DNA from: Micromonospora terminaliae
Lineage (GTDB): Bacteria > Actinomycetota > Actinomycetes > Mycobacteriales > Micromonosporaceae
NCBI RefSeq assembly: GCF_009671205.1
Contig: NZ_CP045309.1
Span: forward strand, 2,790,001 to 2,854,000
Direction of reading: 5' to 3'
DNA: 64,000 nt
Part shown: one piece after another, positions 42,888 through 52,801 of the stretch
How the letters are laid out: each line of letters opens with the position of its first letter
Position numbering within the stretch: position 1 is the stretch's first letter
The notes under the pieces: generated by a model
What the model was told of the DNA's origin: nothing
What the model saw: the letters and a program-made list of their open reading frames with translations, nothing else
The model's database searches: none
Made by a program: the position numbers and the translations under genes

Positions 42888-45800
42888 TCAGTCGGTGCAG
42901 GACGGCGTGTCGAAGTGCCCCGGTGTGCTCGGGAACGCCGCCCCCGCCCCCTGGTCCTTGTTGTCCCGCGGGTACACGTAGGACAGCTCCAGGAAGGCGG
43001 AGGTGCCCGCCGTGGTCACGTCGCCGGCGTCGCGCCCGGCCCCGGAGGCCCAGGCCAGCTGGGTCAGGAAGTCCTGCATGGCCGGGCTGTGCTGGCGGAT
43101 GTCGTTGAACCCGCCGTACGCCGAGTTGCAGTGGGTGAACAGGTTGTAGGCGCCGTTCCAGTCGAACAGCCGGTCACCGTTGTTCGGCCCGTTCTGCGTC
43201 ACGTCGCCCTGCAGCACGTCCCGGTCCCAGCCGCCGTAGATCCAGTCGGTGCCGTGGTGGTGCTGGTTGTCGGCGAGGACGTCGTTGTCCAGGTTGGTCG
43301 CCTCGAACCAGCGGCACGGGTCGACCGTGCCGGCGGCCAGGTCCACCGGCCAGGCGCCCGCCGCGCAGTTGTCCGGGTAGGAGCCGCGCGGCCGGAAGTC
43401 CAGCAGGTCGGACCCGAGCACCGCGGTGACCGCCGGGCCGCTGGTGGCGCCGGCGCCGCCGAACAGGTGGTCGACGTACTGGTCCTGGTCGCCCCGCGCG
43501 GCGGCGCTGAACACGCCGTTCACGAGGCACTGCGGGTTGGCCGCGTCGAGCGCCGGGTCGCAGCCCTTGCCGCCCCAGAGCACGTCCGAGCCCTCGCCGC
43601 CGAACACCTCGTCGCCGCCGCTGTCGCCGTTGGCCACGTCGTCGCCGAAGCCGCCGTGGATGTTGTCCGCGCCGGCACCGCCCCGGATGAGGTCGGCCGC
43701 CCCGGCGGTCAGCCCGGCGTACGGCATGGGCGCCGAGGTGGCGCTGCCGACCCAGGCGTCCCCGTCGGTGTCGTGCAGCAGGTCCACCCGGCGGTCGTAG
43801 CCGCCGGCCCGGAACCCGGTGAACGTCTCCTGCGGGACCGAGGAGAGCGTGGCCGTGAAGCCCAGCGCCGCCACGTCGTCGGCGTTCAGGTACTGGTTCA
43901 CCACGCCGCCCCGGTCGCCGAGGATGGCGTCCCGGCCGTCCTCGCCGTAGAGGCTGTCCGCGCCCAGCTCACCGAAGAGGTCGTCGTCGCCGGCGCCGCC
44001 CCGGATCTGGTCGTCGCCGTCCTGACCCCAGGCGCCGTCGTTGCCGCCGTCGCCGTAGAGCTGGTCGTTGCCGTAGGCGCCGGCCGGCTCGCAGGTGGCC
44101 TGCGCCGTGGTGCAGAACCGGGTCGACGGGCCGGGCAGCGCCGGGTCGTGGGTCCGGGCCACCGTGGCGTCGGCCGGCACCGCGCCGGTCGGGTACCGCT
44201 CGGTGTAGACCCGCTCGGCCGGCTTCCCGTTCACCGTGGTCACCGTGCGCAGCAGCGATCCGTTGTCGCCGAGGAGCACGTCGTCGGCGCCGTTGCCCTC
44301 GACCACGTCGGCGGTGTCCCGGAACCCGGCGGCCGCGCTGCCGCCGATGAGGTCGTCCTGCCCGGCCGGCGCACCGGCGCCGAGCAGGTCGGCCGGGGCC
44401 GCCGGGTCGCCCGGCCAGCCCGGGTCGGGCAGCGGGGTCACCGTGGTCCGGCCCGCCGCGCCGAGGGCGGTGTCGCCGCGCAGCGCGTCCGCGCCGCCGT
44501 TGCCCTCCAGGTAGTCGCCGTCGCCGTCGCCGGTCAGCGCGTCGTCGCCGTCCTGACCCCAGAGGGTGTCGACGCCGTCGCCGCCGCTGATCCGGTCCGC
44601 GCCGAACCGGTTGGGGCTGACCGCCGCCCGGTCCAGCAGCACCACGATCCGCGGACCGAACGGGTTGCCGTCCGCCCCGAGCCGGACCGTCACGGCCGTG
44701 GGCTGCTCACCGGGGAGCGGGCGGAGCACCGCGCCGTTGTCCCCGATGACCGCGTCGGAGCCGGGTCCGCCGAACACGGCGTCCGCGGTGTCCGGCTGGC
44801 CCGTCGTGGTCGCCCCGCTCCCGTCGTACGCGGTGCTGGAGCCGCCGACCAGGTCGTCGTCGCCGGTGTCGCCCTCGACCCAGTCGGAGCCCGGGCCGCC
44901 CTCGGCGAAGTCCGCGCCCGCGTCGGCGTGCACCCGGTCGGGGCCGCCCTGCCCGAAGATCACATCGTCGGCGTCGCCGCCGGAGATGAGGTCGCCGCCG
45001 CTGGTGCCGGCCGCCGGGGTGAACCCGAGGTCGAGCAGGGTCACCTTGCGCGACGGCACGGCGCGGGCCTGGGTCACCCGGGTCGCGTCGGCCGTGGCCG
45101 GCGTGAACCGGGCGTTGTCCCCGGCGATCAGGTCGGCGTCGCCGTCCCCGAAGAGCTGGTCCCCGGTGTCCGGGCGGCCGGTGCCGGCGACGGGCTCCTG
45201 GCTGGAGCCGCCGACGATCTCGTCCTTCCCGAGGCCGCCGTGGACGAGGTCGGCGCCGTTGTTGCCCTCCAGCCGGTCGTCCCCGCCGTCGCCGTCGACC
45301 CGGTCGTCGCCGAGCCCGCCGTACGCGACGTCACCGTCCGGCCCGCCGGAGAGCACGTCCCCGGCGCCTGCCGCCGGCACGTCCCCGGCCAGGTCCAGCG
45401 GGTACGGCCCGACGTCGCCGATCCGCGGGGTGCCGTTGTCGCCGACGATCCGGTCCACGCCGTCCTCGCCGTAGACGAAGTCCCGGCCGTCGGCCACGCC
45501 GGCCACCCGCCCGCCGCCGTAGAGCACGTCGTCGTCCGGGCCACCGAGGACCTGGTCGTCGCCCTCGTTCCCCTCGGCGGTGTCCACGCCGGTGCCGCCG
45601 TAGAGGCCGTCGTCACCGGTGTTGCCGAAGAGCAGGTCGACGCCGTCGTCGCCGTGCAGCTGGTCGACGCCCGGCCCGCCCCAGGCCCGGTCGGCGCCGC
45701 CGCCCAGGTGCAGGGTGTCGTCGCCGAGCTGGCCGCAGGCCCGGTCGTCGCCGCCGCCGAGGTCGGCGCGGTCGTCGCCGCTGCCGGCGGTGACCACCTC

Positions 45801-48800
45801 GACCCCGGCGCCGCCGAGGATGAGGTCGGCCGAACCCTGGTCGGTCGGAGCCGGCTGGTCGCCGGCGAGGGTGCCGTCCGCGCAGGTCTCGGCGGTCAGC
45901 CGCTTGTCGCCGAAGACCGTGGACCCGCCGTCGCCGCCGATGACGTGGTCGCTGCCCAGGCCGCCGACGAGCAGCTTGGTCTGCGACTGGGTGCCGGCCG
46001 GCAGCGGCTGGTGGACCACCTGCCGGGCCGGTCCGTAACCGTCGGTCCCGTCGGGGTCGCCGACGCTGGACGGCTCGGCGATCACGTAGTCCTCGTCCGG
46101 GCCGCCGAACAGCTCGTCGGTGCCGTAGCCGCCGACCAGCACGTCGTCGCCGCCGTAGCCGTACAGGTGGCCGGTCTGGCCGTTGGCCGAGTGGGACACG
46201 ACCAGGTCGGTGCCGGCGCTGCCGTGCACGGTGTCCTGGCCGGAGCCCGTGTCGACCTTGTTGACCAGCCCGGCGTCGCCGCTGCCGGCGGCGTCCGGGT
46301 CGGCCGGGACGGTGCTGCCGGCGGTGTGGACGGTGTCGTCGCCCTTGCCGCCGTTGAGGATGTCCGCGCCGGGGCCACCGATCAGGAGGTTCTTCCCGTT
46401 CGGCCGGTCGTCGAGGACCACGCCGACGACGTCGTCGCCGCCGTTGCCGTAGACCGTGCTGGCGCCGTGCCCGACGGTCACGTGGTCGTCCGCGCCGGTG
46501 GTCTCCTCGGTCGGTGCCGTGAGCTTCGTCCAGTCGACCAGGCCGGTGAGGCCCTTGTCCCCGACCGACGTGTGCACGGTGGTCGTGCCCGGCCGGTCCA
46601 CGGCGCCGAGGTCGCTGTCGCCGGCCACCACGTCGTTGCCGTCGCCGGTGGTGACGGTGTCCCGGCCGGCGCCGCCGGCGACCCGGCTGACCTGGCCGGC
46701 CGCCTCCGCCGTGACGATCACGTCGTCGCCGCCGCGGCCGTCCACCCAGGCCGGACCGGTGCCGGTGCGGATCTGGTCCCGGCCGTCGGAGCCGATGACC
46801 ACGGCCGCCTTGTCGAACGCGGAGGTCTTCGTGCCGTCGCCGCCGGTGTCACCGTCGCCGAGCAGCAGCACCGACAGGGACACCTTGTCCGCGTCGGCGA
46901 CCTGGTAGCCCCGCCCGTCGACGACCACCCGGGTCAGGTTCGGGTCGAGGAACTCCTGCTTGCGCCCGAGCGCCTCCACCGCGAAGCCGTCGAAGTCGGC
47001 GTCGCTGTCGGCGTAGTGCACGGCGTACACCTTGATCACGTCACCGGCGTAGGTGCCGGCGCCGTTGTCCCAGGCCTTGTCCCCGCGCTGCTCCTTCTTG
47101 CCGAACTTGCCGGCGAAGACCACCAGGGTGTCCCCCACCGTGCCGCCCAGTTCGGGTGGCTCCGGTGTGCAGTCGGGTTGCGCGCGGAAGTCCAGCAGGG
47201 TGGCGTCGACCAGGGTGAAGTCGAACGTCTTGGAGAACAGGAACAGGTCGATGGTGATGTAGACCTTGAGGAACACCGAGAGCTGCCCGCTCGTGGTGAA
47301 GAGGCAGACGGGGTTCACCAGCAGCGCCTGGAGGAACTCGCTGGTACGGAACTTGCCGTCGTTGTTCGGGTCGTTCCAGCTGAACCCGACGGTGAGCCGG
47401 ATGCCGCCCTCGATGCCCGCCTTGACGATGAGCACGCTGACCTCGGCCCCCGCGGCGATCTCGCCGCGCAGGGTGACCACCGGGACGGCCTTGCCGGTGC
47501 TGTCGGCGGTCTTGAAGTAGAGGCCGTCGAGGAGGCTGACCGCGTCGAGGTCGGTGCCGTCGGTGGCGGCCTCCACGGCGTGCCGGATGCCCGCGGTGTC
47601 CAGGCCGGCGATGAACCGGGCGGTCACCGAGGCGCTGCCGGAGAGGGTGACCAGCACCGGCGGCGGGGCGTACACCGGGCCGAAGGACTGCCGCCAGCTG
47701 AACCCGAGCGACAGCGGCCCGGAGTCGAAGCTCACCAGTTCGACGTCCTGCCCCATGAGCAGCCCGAACAGCGAACCCGGGTTGTCGAAGATCGGGAAGC
47801 TGAAGCCGGTCTTCTGGGCGTTGGACTTCCCGTCGGAGCCCGCGGCGAACAGCTTCTCCCCGTCGTCCCCGGCGGCGGTGTCCACCGCGGACTTCACCTC
47901 GTCGGCGTTCTTCGCCTTGGTGAACGGGTCGTCCCGCTTGATCAGGCTCTCCGCCGACGCCGGGGAGGCCTCGGTGGTGAGCGCCTTCGCCGGGTCGACC
48001 AGGAACTGGCCGAGCGGGATCGAACAGCCGGCGTCGCAGTCCGGTATCCGGTTCACGAAGGTGATCACGGCGCGGACGGTGTCGACGAAGTCGAGCTTCG
48101 GCCCGCCGGTGAGGGTGCTGAACGTCTTGGCCAGCCAGACCAGGGTGATGTCCGGTCCGCCGGTGGCCTTCGACAGGTCCGACAGCACCGGGATCGGGGC
48201 GTACAGGGTGTCGATGACCGGCTGGAGCGGGCCGGTGACCGCCTTGAGCTTCTCCACCACCGGCTTGAGGATCTTGCTGAAGAAGGCGCCGGCGTCCAGC
48301 GCGATGTCGGTGAACGTCACCTGGAGCGGGGTGGAGACCCCGCCGCCGGTCGCGCTCAGCCCGCCCTGCTTGTGCTCCAGGCCCCACTTCAGGCCGAAGC
48401 GGGCACTGATGCCGGGCAGCGCGGAGCCCACCTCGTCGCCGGTGTTGACCGCCGCCGCCAGCTTCCAGTCGATGTTCACCTGGGCGGTGAGGTCGGTGGC
48501 GAGCAGGGAGCCGAGGTCGGCGAACTCGGCCAGGGTCAGCTTCGCGTCGGCGTCGGCCGCGCAGTCCGCGGCGACGCCCGGGTCGAAGCAGCTCTTCTCC
48601 CCCGGCGAGCCCTTCAGGTCGACCCCGAAGTACGCCCGCACCAGCGGACCGGTTCCCTGCTTGGCGGCGTTCACCTGGATGAAGGCGAGCTGGGCGGCCA
48701 GGTCGCCGGTCATGTCGAAGTTGGCGCCGATCTGCACCTCGGGGGCGGTGTCCCCGTCGTGGGTGGGGACGTAGAAGCCCTCGTCCCGGTCGAGGACCAG

Positions 48801-51800
48801 GTCCAGGTGCAGCTTCCAGCCGAGCTTGGCCTGAATGCCGTCCGGCGCGCCCTTCTTCGCCTTCAGCGACAGGCCGGGGATGCCCAGGTCGAGCGGGACG
48901 TTCACGCCGAGGCAGGTGTCGCTGTCGCTCGCGTCGGTGCAGCCGGCCGCGGCCGAGGGCGCGCCGCGCGAGGCGGTCAGCTTGATCCGGATGGACTGGA
49001 AGTCCTCCGGCTGGCAGGGGGTGGCCACCCCGCTGCGGCAGCCGACCACCGCGCTCACGCCCGGGTCGAGGTCGGCCAGCACGTCGTTGAGGGCGGTCTG
49101 CATGCCGGCGCTGTCCAGCGTGGCGTTCGCCAGCACCGGGCCGATCGCCGCCTTGACGTCCGCGCGCAGTTGGGCCACGAACTTCTGGCCCTGCTGCAGG
49201 TCGTCGCCGACCAGCGGCAGCTTGCCGTCGAAGCTGGCCAGCCGCAGCGCCTCCTCCACCTTGGCCAGGTAGCCGTCGATGCCGACGTTGAAGTCGGTCA
49301 GCTGCAGCGACAGGTTCGCGAAGCAGGAGGTCAGGTCCGGCGTCTGCGCGTGCGGCGCCAGGTCCAGCCCCATGGTGAAGGTGAGCAGGTTGGTGGCGTC
49401 CGCGGGTTCGCAGTTGTTGACGAACAGCGGCGCGCGGGCGCAGATCGGCGTCGCGTCACCGCCGACCCCGCCGCCGCAGTCCACGCCCGCCGTGGTGAAC
49501 GTCGGCGTCAGGCCGAGCAGGTCGGTGACCGGCCCGTCGGCGGCGAGCCCGCCCAGGCCCACGCTGAGGTTCGCCTTGACGGTGGCGAAGTCGGGGTCCT
49601 TGCCGAGGTCCAGGGCGAGCGGGCCGACCCGGGCGGCCAGGGCGGCGTCGTCGACCCCGCCCTTGACGGTCACCTTGGCCGAGGAGTTCTTGTCCAGCAG
49701 CGGCGCCGCGTTGAGCTTCAGCGGCAGCAGCAGGCCCAGCTTGGCCTGGGCGTCCACGTCGAGGGCGAAGCTGCCGGAGCTGTCCAGGCTGACCAGCTCA
49801 CGGGCGCCGTCCCAGGCGAAGGCCAGCGGCCCGGCGGTGCGCACGTTCCGCTTCCAGTCCAGCCCGACCCGCAGGTACGGGCCGCCGGCCCGCTCGTCGA
49901 GGGTGAACTGGATGCCGCTGTCCGCGCCGATCGCCTTGTTGAGCTGGTCGAGGGCGTCCTGGAGGGTGTCCGGCGGCGCGGCGAGCAGCTTGTCCAGCGC
50001 GTCGGCCAGCTCGGGCCGCAGCGCGTACGCCGTGCCGTTCTCCGGCTTCGGCGTGCCGGCCGCGTCGACCCGCAGGGTCTGGCCGTCGACCCGGTCCAGC
50101 ACCCGGTACGCCTTGCTGCCGATCACCAAGGTCCGCCCGGCCAGGCGCGGGTCGAAGGCCGCGTCACCGCTGCGGTTGGCGTCCTTGAGCAGGAAGTTCG
50201 CCCCGTCGGCAGTGAACGTCACGCCCTTGCCGACGCCGCTCTCGTCGGCGCCGAGCAGTTCCCGGGCGGAACGGCCGAGCAGCGGGATCTCGGTGTTCAG
50301 CGGCCCGCTGCCGCCGCCGGGCTGGGTGAGCGCGGCGTTCACCAGCCGCAGCGCCTCGATGACCACCGCGAAGAGGGCCTTCGGGTCGTCCGGGTTGAAG
50401 TCGACGGCGAAGATCCCGTCGAGGCTGCTGGTGTCGACCACCGGCTGCTCGCCGGCCTTCCAGCTCACGTCCACGCCGACGCCGTCGCCGAGGGCGCCGG
50501 TGGCGCCCGGCACGCTGACCGTGACCCGGCCGGTGGTCTTCACCGAGGAGGAGACGGCGAGCAGGTTGCCCGGCTGGGACTGCAACCGGCGGAACAGCTC
50601 GCCGAGGCTGATGTCCTGCGCCTGCTTGAAGCTGACCTGGAGCATCCGCTGCCCGCTCGCGGCCGGGCCGACGGTGAGGTCACCGCCGAGCTTGACCTTG
50701 AGGAAGCCGGCGGTGGCGAAGAAGTCGACCCCGGTGGCGATCGGGAAGTCGGCCGCGAACAGCGGCGTGGCCGGGTCGGTGCGCAGCAGCACCCGGTCGG
50801 CGTTGGCCTCCGTGCTGCCGAGGTCGTCGCGCAGGTCGAGCACGAGGGTGACTGCAGCGCTGTAGCGGGGCTTCACGGTGGCGAAGCTCGCCTGGGCGTT
50901 CGCGGCCCGCAGGCCGACCTTCTTGTCGCCGCCGGCCGGCTTGGTGAGCGTGCCGGCGAGTTCGACGGCGCCGATGTTCGGGCTGGAGCCGCTGATCACC
51001 CAGACGCTGTCCGGGCCGGGCTGGCCGCCGATCCAGTTCTCCGCCAGGGTGACCGTGGTGGCGGTGTTCCCGGCGATGGTGCCGGCCGAGGTGCCCGCCA
51101 CGACCCGCTGGCCGACCAGCTCGTCGGGGGTGAACCGGTTCCCGTCGACGCTGAAGCCCTTGGCCGTGAAGGTGGCGCCGCGGCCGGAGACCGAGGCGGC
51201 GCCCGGGTCCAGCGGCACGGCCACGGTGGACTCCCGCTCCAGCTTCACCCGGAAGACGAGCTTCTCGCCGGCGAAGGAGAGATTGTCGACGGGGAGCCCC
51301 TCGGCGGCGAGCAGCTTGACCAGCTCCTGGATGGAGCTGAACTTCGGCTGGCCGGCCTTGGCCGGATCGTCGGTGGCCGGGTTGAACCCCGGGTCGTCCG
51401 GCTTGGGGTGCACGTACTTCTTGAGGAAGCCGGTGAGCTTCTCGTTGACCTTCACGGCGTCGGCGAAGGTGCCCCGCAGGAAGGGCAGGCTCAGGTTGCC
51501 GGCCGGTCCGCTCTGCTGCACCCCGCTGAGCAGGGTGGCGAGCTGGGCCAGCCCGGAGGCCAGGTCGAGCGGGCTCATGTTCCGGAACTTGGCGATGGTC
51601 TCGTCGAGGCCCGTGGTGGTGACCGTGGGGCTGCCCACGCTGATGTCGTTCCAGTCGACCTTCACGGTCGCGGCGACGGCGGGCAGGTCGAACGGCGCGC
51701 CGACGGTGGCCGCACCGAGGTTCACCTGGCCGTGCACGGAGCCGGGGCCCGCCTCGGTCTCGGTGTCGGAGATCCGGCCGCCACCGGAGTTGTCCAGGGC

Positions 51801-52553
51801 GACCTGGACCAGGCCGCCGAGGGAGCCGGCCGCGCCCAGCTCACCGGTTCCGGCGCCGGCGCCGGTGTCGAAGGCGAGCCGGCCGTCGCCGTTCGGGTCG
51901 GTGACGGTGGCCTTGACATGGGTACGCGCCGTGAGGGTGCTGCCGGCGGTGAGCGTGACCCCGAGGATGCCGACCGAGGCGGTGGCCTGGTCCAGGTCGG
52001 CGCGGAGCGTCGCCGCGGCGTCGATGTCGAGGCGCGGGGTGTCCCCGTCACGGACCAGGTAGGTCTCCCCCGCGGCGGTGTGCCGGGCCCGCAGGTGCAG
52101 GGTCGCCCAGCCGGTGACGTCGACCGCCTTGGTGACGGTCACCCCGCCGACCGCCAGGTCCTTCGCGGTGACCTGCCGCTTCGTGGTGACCACCACGTCG
52201 AGCAGGTGGTCCCCTCCGCTGGTGGTGACCGTGCTGGTCAGGCGGGTGCCGCCACCGAGGTCCACGTCGTCCTTGGTCAGGCCGCCGGCCAGGGCGTCGG
52301 ACGCCTTGCGGGCGAGCTTGTCGGTGTCCACGAGCGCGCCCGGGCTCACCCCGAGCAGCGGCAACGGCTGGCCGAGCAGGCCGACCCGGGACAGACCGCC
52401 CTCCGCCCAGGTGGCGGTGCGGGACATCAGGGTCTTGAGCGCGCTTTCCCACGCCTCGTCCGCGTGGGCGGGCGCCGCCGTCCACACCAGGGCGAGCGCG
52501 GCGGTCACCACCGCCGCGGTCAGGCCGGCGAGCAGCCGCCGTAGAGCCACCAT
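42888..52553 (-). CDS. Giant secreted RTX-like calcium-binding repeat protein
   Basis: 3,221 residues, start ATG at 52553 with AGAGG six bases upstream. Signal peptide about 1-30 (MVALRRLLAGLTAAVVTAAL, cleavage near APAHA). Residues about 31-1800 are a beta-rich region of no recognised family with recurring LxLDxxxDAxLxL-type phrases and two related segments (ATFTAKGFSVDGNRFTPDEL near 460, VTFTADGANFLLKDANRSGD near 780). From about 1920 to 3000 there are dozens of GGxGxDxLxG nonapeptides, which form calcium-bound parallel beta rolls. Five GDN/GDRG inserts interrupt them. The last 220 residues are non-repetitive. No type I secretion, sortase or LPxTG signals are present; Sec export is expected. 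An inverted repeat and terminator lie at its ends. Function unknown: surface adhesin or matrix protein is most likely. Confidence 0.9.
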   Translation of the reverse strand: MVALRRLLAGLTAAVVTAALALVWTAAPAHADEAWESALKTLMSRTATWAEGGLSRVGLLGQPLPLLGVSPGALVDTDKLARKASDALAGGLTKDDVDLGGGTRLTSTVTTSGGDHLLDVVVTTKRQVTAKDLAVGGVTVTKAVDVTGWATLHLRARHTAAGETYLVRDGDTPRLDIDAAATLRADLDQATASVGILGVTLTAGSTLTARTHVKATVTDPNGDGRLAFDTGAGAGTGELGAAGSLGGLVQVALDNSGGGRISDTETEAGPGSVHGQVNLGAATVGAPFDLPAVAATVKVDWNDISVGSPTVTTTGLDETIAKFRNMSPLDLASGLAQLATLLSGVQQSGPAGNLSLPFLRGTFADAVKVNEKLTGFLKKYVHPKPDDPGFNPATDDPAKAGQPKFSSIQELVKLLAAEGLPVDNLSFAGEKLVFRVKLERESTVAVPLDPGAASVSGRGATFTAKGFSVDGNRFTPDELVGQRVVAGTSAGTIAGNTATTVTLAENWIGGQPGPDSVWVISGSSPNIGAVELAGTLTKPAGGDKKVGLRAANAQASFATVKPRYSAAVTLVLDLRDDLGSTEANADRVLLRTDPATPLFAADFPIATGVDFFATAGFLKVKLGGDLTVGPAASGQRMLQVSFKQAQDISLGELFRRLQSQPGNLLAVSSSVKTTGRVTVSVPGATGALGDGVGVDVSWKAGEQPVVDTSSLDGIFAVDFNPDDPKALFAVVIEALRLVNAALTQPGGGSGPLNTEIPLLGRSARELLGADESGVGKGVTFTADGANFLLKDANRSGDAAFDPRLAGRTLVIGSKAYRVLDRVDGQTLRVDAAGTPKPENGTAYALRPELADALDKLLAAPPDTLQDALDQLNKAIGADSGIQFTLDERAGGPYLRVGLDWKRNVRTAGPLAFAWDGARELVSLDSSGSFALDVDAQAKLGLLLPLKLNAAPLLDKNSSAKVTVKGGVDDAALAARVGPLALDLGKDPDFATVKANLSVGLGGLAADGPVTDLLGLTPTFTTAGVDCGGGVGGDATPICARAPLFVNNCEPADATNLLTFTMGLDLAPHAQTPDLTSCFANLSLQLTDFNVGIDGYLAKVEEALRLASFDGKLPLVGDDLQQGQKFVAQLRADVKAAIGPVLANATLDSAGMQTALNDVLADLDPGVSAVVGCRSGVATPCQPEDFQSIRIKLTASRGAPSAAAGCTDASDSDTCLGVNVPLDLGIPGLSLKAKKGAPDGIQAKLGWKLHLDLVLDRDEGFYVPTHDGDTAPEVQIGANFDMTGDLAAQLAFIQVNAAKQGTGPLVRAYFGVDLKGSPGEKSCFDPGVAADCAADADAKLTLAEFADLGSLLATDLTAQVNIDWKLAAAVNTGDEVGSALPGISARFGLKWGLEHKQGGLSATGGGVSTPLQVTFTDIALDAGAFFSKILKPVVEKLKAVTGPLQPVIDTLYAPIPVLSDLSKATGGPDITLVWLAKTFSTLTGGPKLDFVDTVRAVITFVNRIPDCDAGCSIPLGQFLVDPAKALTTEASPASAESLIKRDDPFTKAKNADEVKSAVDTAAGDDGEKLFAAGSDGKSNAQKTGFSFPIFDNPGSLFGLLMGQDVELVSFDSGPLSLGFSWRQSFGPVYAPPPVLVTLSGSASVTARFIAGLDTAGIRHAVEAATDGTDLDAVSLLDGLYFKTADSTGKAVPVVTLRGEIAAGAEVSVLIVKAGIEGGIRLTVGFSWNDPNNDGKFRTSEFLQALLVNPVCLFTTSGQLSVFLKVYITIDLFLFSKTFDFTLVDATLLDFRAQPDCTPEPPELGGTVGDTLVVFAGKFGKKEQRGDKAWDNGAGTYAGDVIKVYAVHYADSDADFDGFAVEALGRKQEFLDPNLTRVVVDGRGYQVADADKVSLSVLLLGDGDTGGDGTKTSAFDKAAVVIGSDGRDQIRTGTGPAWVDGRGGDDVIVTAEAAGQVSRVAGGAGRDTVTTGDGNDVVAGDSDLGAVDRPGTTTVHTSVGDKGLTGLVDWTKLTAPTEETTGADDHVTVGHGASTVYGNGGDDVVGVVLDDRPNGKNLLIGGPGADILNGGKGDDTVHTAGSTVPADPDAAGSGDAGLVNKVDTGSGQDTVHGSAGTDLVVSHSANGQTGHLYGYGGDDVLVGGYGTDELFGGPDEDYVIAEPSSVGDPDGTDGYGPARQVVHQPLPAGTQSQTKLLVGGLGSDHVIGGDGGSTVFGDKRLTAETCADGTLAGDQPAPTDQGSADLILGGAGVEVVTAGSGDDRADLGGGDDRACGQLGDDTLHLGGGADRAWGGPGVDQLHGDDGVDLLFGNTGDDGLYGGTGVDTAEGNEGDDQVLGGPDDDVLYGGGRVAGVADGRDFVYGEDGVDRIVGDNGTPRIGDVGPYPLDLAGDVPAAGAGDVLSGGPDGDVAYGGLGDDRVDGDGGDDRLEGNNGADLVHGGLGKDEIVGGSSQEPVAGTGRPDTGDQLFGDGDADLIAGDNARFTPATADATRVTQARAVPSRKVTLLDLGFTPAAGTSGGDLISGGDADDVIFGQGGPDRVHADAGADFAEGGPGSDWVEGDTGDDDLVGGSSTAYDGSGATTTGQPDTADAVFGGPGSDAVIGDNGAVLRPLPGEQPTAVTVRLGADGNPFGPRIVVLLDRAAVSPNRFGADRISGGDGVDTLWGQDGDDALTGDGDGDYLEGNGGADALRGDTALGAAGRTTVTPLPDPGWPGDPAAPADLLGAGAPAGQDDLIGGSAAAGFRDTADVVEGNGADDVLLGDNGSLLRTVTTVNGKPAERVYTERYPTGAVPADATVARTHDPALPGPSTRFCTTAQATCEPAGAYGNDQLYGDGGNDGAWGQDGDDQIRGGAGDDDLFGELGADSLYGEDGRDAILGDRGGVVNQYLNADDVAALGFTATLSSVPQETFTGFRAGGYDRRVDLLHDTDGDAWVGSATSAPMPYAGLTAGAADLIRGGAGADNIHGGFGDDVANGDSGGDEVFGGEGSDVLWGGKGCDPALDAANPQCLVNGVFSAAARGDQDQYVDHLFGGAGATSGPAVTAVLGSDLLDFRPRGSYPDNCAAGAWPVDLAAGTVDPCRWFEATNLDNDVLADNQHHHGTDWIYGGWDRDVLQGDVTQNGPNNGDRLFDWNGAYNLFTHCNSAYGGFNDIRQHSPAMQDFLTQLAWASGAGRDAGDVTTAGTSAFLELSYVYPRDNKDQGAGAAFPSTPGHFDTPSCTD

Positions 52554-52743
52554 GAGCCACCTCTTCCTCGATGGCCGTCACCGACGGCGCTGGTCCCGCG
52601 CCAGCACATCGATCGCGGAGGAGACCCACAACTTCTGTGTCGAGATCGTGACACAGCGTTAGGATGATCGGCTCACCCCGTTTCGCCGACCGTCGTGATC
52701 GGACTGAGCAGTCAGCCAGATCCCGTCGGGGCGTGTAACGAAA
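52554..52743. promoter_or_regulatory. Upstream region of the RTX-like gene with inverted repeat
   Basis: CTGTGTC-N8-GACACAG (52635-52656) is a perfect 7-bp inverted repeat about 82-103 bases upstream of the start, a good operator candidate. No gene is supported in this stretch. Confidence 0.45.
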
Positions 52744-52791
52744 CGGCCGGCGCCGGCGCTGATGATGGTCACCGCGCGCGGGCGCCGGCCG
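52744..52791 (-). terminator. Hairpin terminator after the TIR-NACHT gene
   Basis: 11-bp stem (52744-52754 with 52781-52791) in GC-rich sequence. On the minus strand it follows the stop at 52802 and is followed by TTTCGTT, an unusually T-rich tail for this genome. Confidence 0.65.
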
Positions 52792-52801
52792 CCGGCCGGG
52801 G

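Noticed and set aside
42858..52544. A 3,228-codon open frame on the plus strand, fully antisense to the RTX-like gene
   Set aside because: Its protein is a low-complexity Val/Arg/Gly/His text without domains. In this GC-rich genome the codon use of the real gene leaves the antisense frame free of stops. The minus-strand protein has a signal peptide, ribosome site and repeats.
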